A stretch of DNA of 64,000 nt from Macrotrachela quadricornifera (lineage: Eukaryota; Rotifera; Eurotatoria; Philodinida; Philodinidae): contig JAJEKB010020998.1 of NCBI GenBank assembly GCA_022393335.1, positions 403,260 to 467,259 of the forward strand. Direction: 5' to 3'. The translations under genes and the position numbers were made by a program. The notes under the pieces are model-generated. The model was not told the origin of the DNA. It made no database searches and saw only the letters and a program-made list of their open reading frames with translations. Below, in pieces: positions 61,691-64,000 of the stretch. Position 1 is the first letter of the stretch; the number at the start of each line of letters is the position of its first letter.

Positions 61691-64000
61691 AAAATCATAA
61701 GAATCATACGAACATTAGTGCGGCTACGCAGTCTATTCTTTTAACTAACAATGATCTCAAGTATATTGCTCACTCTCAACAAAAAGCTTTACAATTGTTG
61801 ACATGAATAAATATCACATGAAAATTGAATGAATATGACAACGATTGCTTCTCAATATAATGTTCACTACCGAACTTTTCACTGTACTTATTCATATGAA
61901 TAAAAATCATATGATAAACAAATATTTGCAATAAGAGTCATGTTCGATTATATTTCTGACTTCAAATGCAAATTTCACAGTGGATAATCTGATTCAAGGA
62001 TCATATAACAAATAAATATTTCCAATGAGAGTCTTGTTCGTGTGTATATCGAACTTCGAACTCAAGCTTCCCATTAGATGTTGTAATCAACGATCATATG
62101 GCAAATAAATATTTCCAAGTAGAGTCTTGTTTGCTTATACGCTTGACGTTGAATTTAAACTTCACAATGTGTGACATAATCAAGGATTATAAGAAAAATA
62201 AATTCTTCTAACCAGGACTTTGTTCAACAACATTTTCTCATGTTTAAATAAAGTATTGCAATCAATGGCTTGAGCATAGATCATATAACAAATAATTCGT
62301 TTGAAGTATGGGCCTATTCGAGTATACTGCTCATTTCAAACTCAATCTTCACAATAGATGGTATGAATAGTGATCATATGACAAATGATTAAGTTTAACT
62401 ACGGTCCTATTCCAGTATATCGTTCATTTCGAATCCAGGCTTCGTAGTAGGTTATCTGATCAATGATTATGTGACAAATAAATTCTTTTAACTAGGATCT
62501 CGTTCGATTATATTTCTAGTTTTAAACACAAGTTTTACAGTGGATAACAACCAAGGATTATATGATAAATTAATATTTTTAAACAGAGTCATGTCTAAAA
62601 ATATTGTTGGCGTCTCAGTAAAGTATTGCAGTTGATGACTCGAATGACAATCATGTGACAAATGATTCATTTTAAGTACGGTTCTATTTAACTATAATGT
62701 TCATTTCAAAGCCAAGCTTCAAAGTAGATGACATGATCAATGATCATATGACAAATAAATTCTTTTAACTAAGATCTCATTCGATTATATTTCTGATTCT
62801 GAACACAAATTTCACAGTAAATGACAATCAAAAATCATATTATAAATAAATATTTTTAAACAGACTTTTATTCGATAATATTGTTCGCATTTAAGCACAG
62901 TATCACAATAGAGAACAGAATTAAAGCTTATGTGATACATAAATTTATCTAACGAGAGTTTTATTCGACAATATTGCTAGCATCTAAGCACAATATCAAA
63001 GTAGATAGTTTCAGTATAGGTCATATGAAAAATGATTAGTTTTAACTATGGTTTCATTTGAGTATATTACTTATCTTGAACTCAAGCTTCACTGTAAGTA
63101 AACTGTACAAGAAACATTACCGATGAATACTACCTAGTAGAAGCACATTCCAATATCTAGGTTATTTCCAAAGAAATTTTCCAATTTATAACGTAATTGA
63201 TAATTATAGTTCAAACTGAATGATTAGGACAATAGTGATATTCAAGTAAGATATTCATTACAAAGCAAATTGTTATAGTCAATGATGTGAATAAAGATTA
63301 AATGGTATATGAATTATTTTCACTATGACTCGTGTCACGAATATTGTTCTTATTCAAGAAAAGCTACGAGATTATTGAGATAAATGAAAAATAGCATGAT
63401 AGATGAATATTTATGACCAGAGTATTGTTTGATTACTTGTTCAGTTTTGAAACAAATATTTAGATTAAATAATATGAACGACGATAAAATGGTAAATGAA
63501 TCATTTTCAATCCCAGAGTGTTGTTTGAATACTTGCATACTTTTGGAATAAATAGTTCGATTGAGTAACACGAGCGATTATGAAATGGCAAATAAATCAT
63601 TTTCAGTAGAAAATTTTTGTTTGAGTATATTATTAGTTTTGAAACATAAGTTTATATGTGATAATGTGAATGTAAATCGTATTAAAACTGAATAAGCATG
63701 ACAATAGTTATATTCAAACACAATGTTCCCTTCGAAGTAACACATTGTTGTCCATGTCACAATCGAGAATTATATGGTAAATAAAGCATCGGAAAAAAGA
63801 GTGTGCTCTAGTATTTTGTCCACTTACAAACAATGCTTTGTTATTGTTAACATGCATGAAGATCACATTACGAACGTATACCTCTTATCATGATTATATA
63901 CAATTATATTACTCTTTTCTCAGCAAAATTTGTAGCTGATAACGTTAATAATGATCATCTTGTGAATGAATACCTCTGAGCAAGATCCTGTTCCATAGTA
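61690..64000. repeat. Diverged ~92-bp tandem (satellite-like) array
   Basis: A phrase like GATCATATGACAAATAAATTC recurs in the same orientation at about 62002, 62092, 62183, 62278, 62373, 62465, 62555, 62649, 62742, 62831, 62929 and 63016, a spacing close to 92. Later, more diverged copies continue (about 63485, 63575, 63765, 63953) to the window edge. Other unit parts repeat too (TTTTAACTANGATCTCGTTCG, then TATATTTCT). Units differ by many substitutions, so the array is old. It carries no ORF of interest. Confidence 0.8.

Noticed and set aside
61690..64000. CRISPR-like array
   Set aside because: Units repeat over their whole length with divergence and no conserved repeat/unique spacer pattern, and the genome is eukaryotic.

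Overview
The window reads as nuclear DNA of a bdelloid rotifer (Adineta/Rotaria type). This is an inference from gene content and gene structure. The DNA is very AT-rich, most introns are about 45-60 nt GT-AG introns with some longer ones, and several families are typical of bdelloids: ADP-ribosyltransferase proteins with kinesin-light-chain-like TPR tails, a GPI-type YHYH-domain protein, a rhodopsin-like GPCR with a bdelloid-style TM7, and dense, varied DNA transposons.

Layout. 1-~620 is a repeat that recurs at 21.05 kb. A tRNA-Gly(UCC)-like gene follows at 1.35 kb. Between 2.3 and 16.5 kb lies an accessory block: a seven-exon DUF3987-like P-loop gene (minus) divergent from a multi-exon RPA70-like gene (plus), a small gene of unknown function, an inverted-repeat element, a 1.25-kb palindrome with a mariner-like element in its exact centre, and a decayed KDZ/Zisupton-type transposase. 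An SLC52 riboflavin transporter is at 19.5-21.0 kb. 21.05-25.5 kb is a long-inverted-repeat transposon with a broken IS630/Tc1-like transposase, itself invaded by a foldback-like insertion. It abuts relics of xanthine dehydrogenase and of an APC amino-acid permease.

29.6-41.5 kb holds intact-looking host genes: a YHYH-domain surface protein, a FEM1 homologue and a GPCR. A tRNA-Asp and a candidate structured Pol III RNA lie at 42.5-43.4 kb. 45-52 kb carries two convergent ART-TPR genes, both broken, mainly by stop codons. A small secreted phospholipase A2-like gene (53.1 kb), a second foldback-like element (54-55 kb), eIF5A (57 kb) and a small inverted-repeat element (57.8 kb) follow. At 58.8 kb is a p97/CDC48 paralogue in which the N domain is joined directly to the second AAA domain and key catalytic residues are gone. 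The last ~2.3 kb is a diverged ~92-bp tandem array running off the window.

How the genes work together: SLC52, FEM1, YHYH, GPCR, PLA2, eIF5A and the p97-like gene look like independent single genes. The 2.3-16.5 kb block may be one mobile or formerly mobile locus, since it combines an ATPase-like protein, a single-strand DNA-binding protein and a transposase between short inverted repeats. That is a hypothesis. Splice sites were placed by eye from GT-AG signals and reading-frame continuity.
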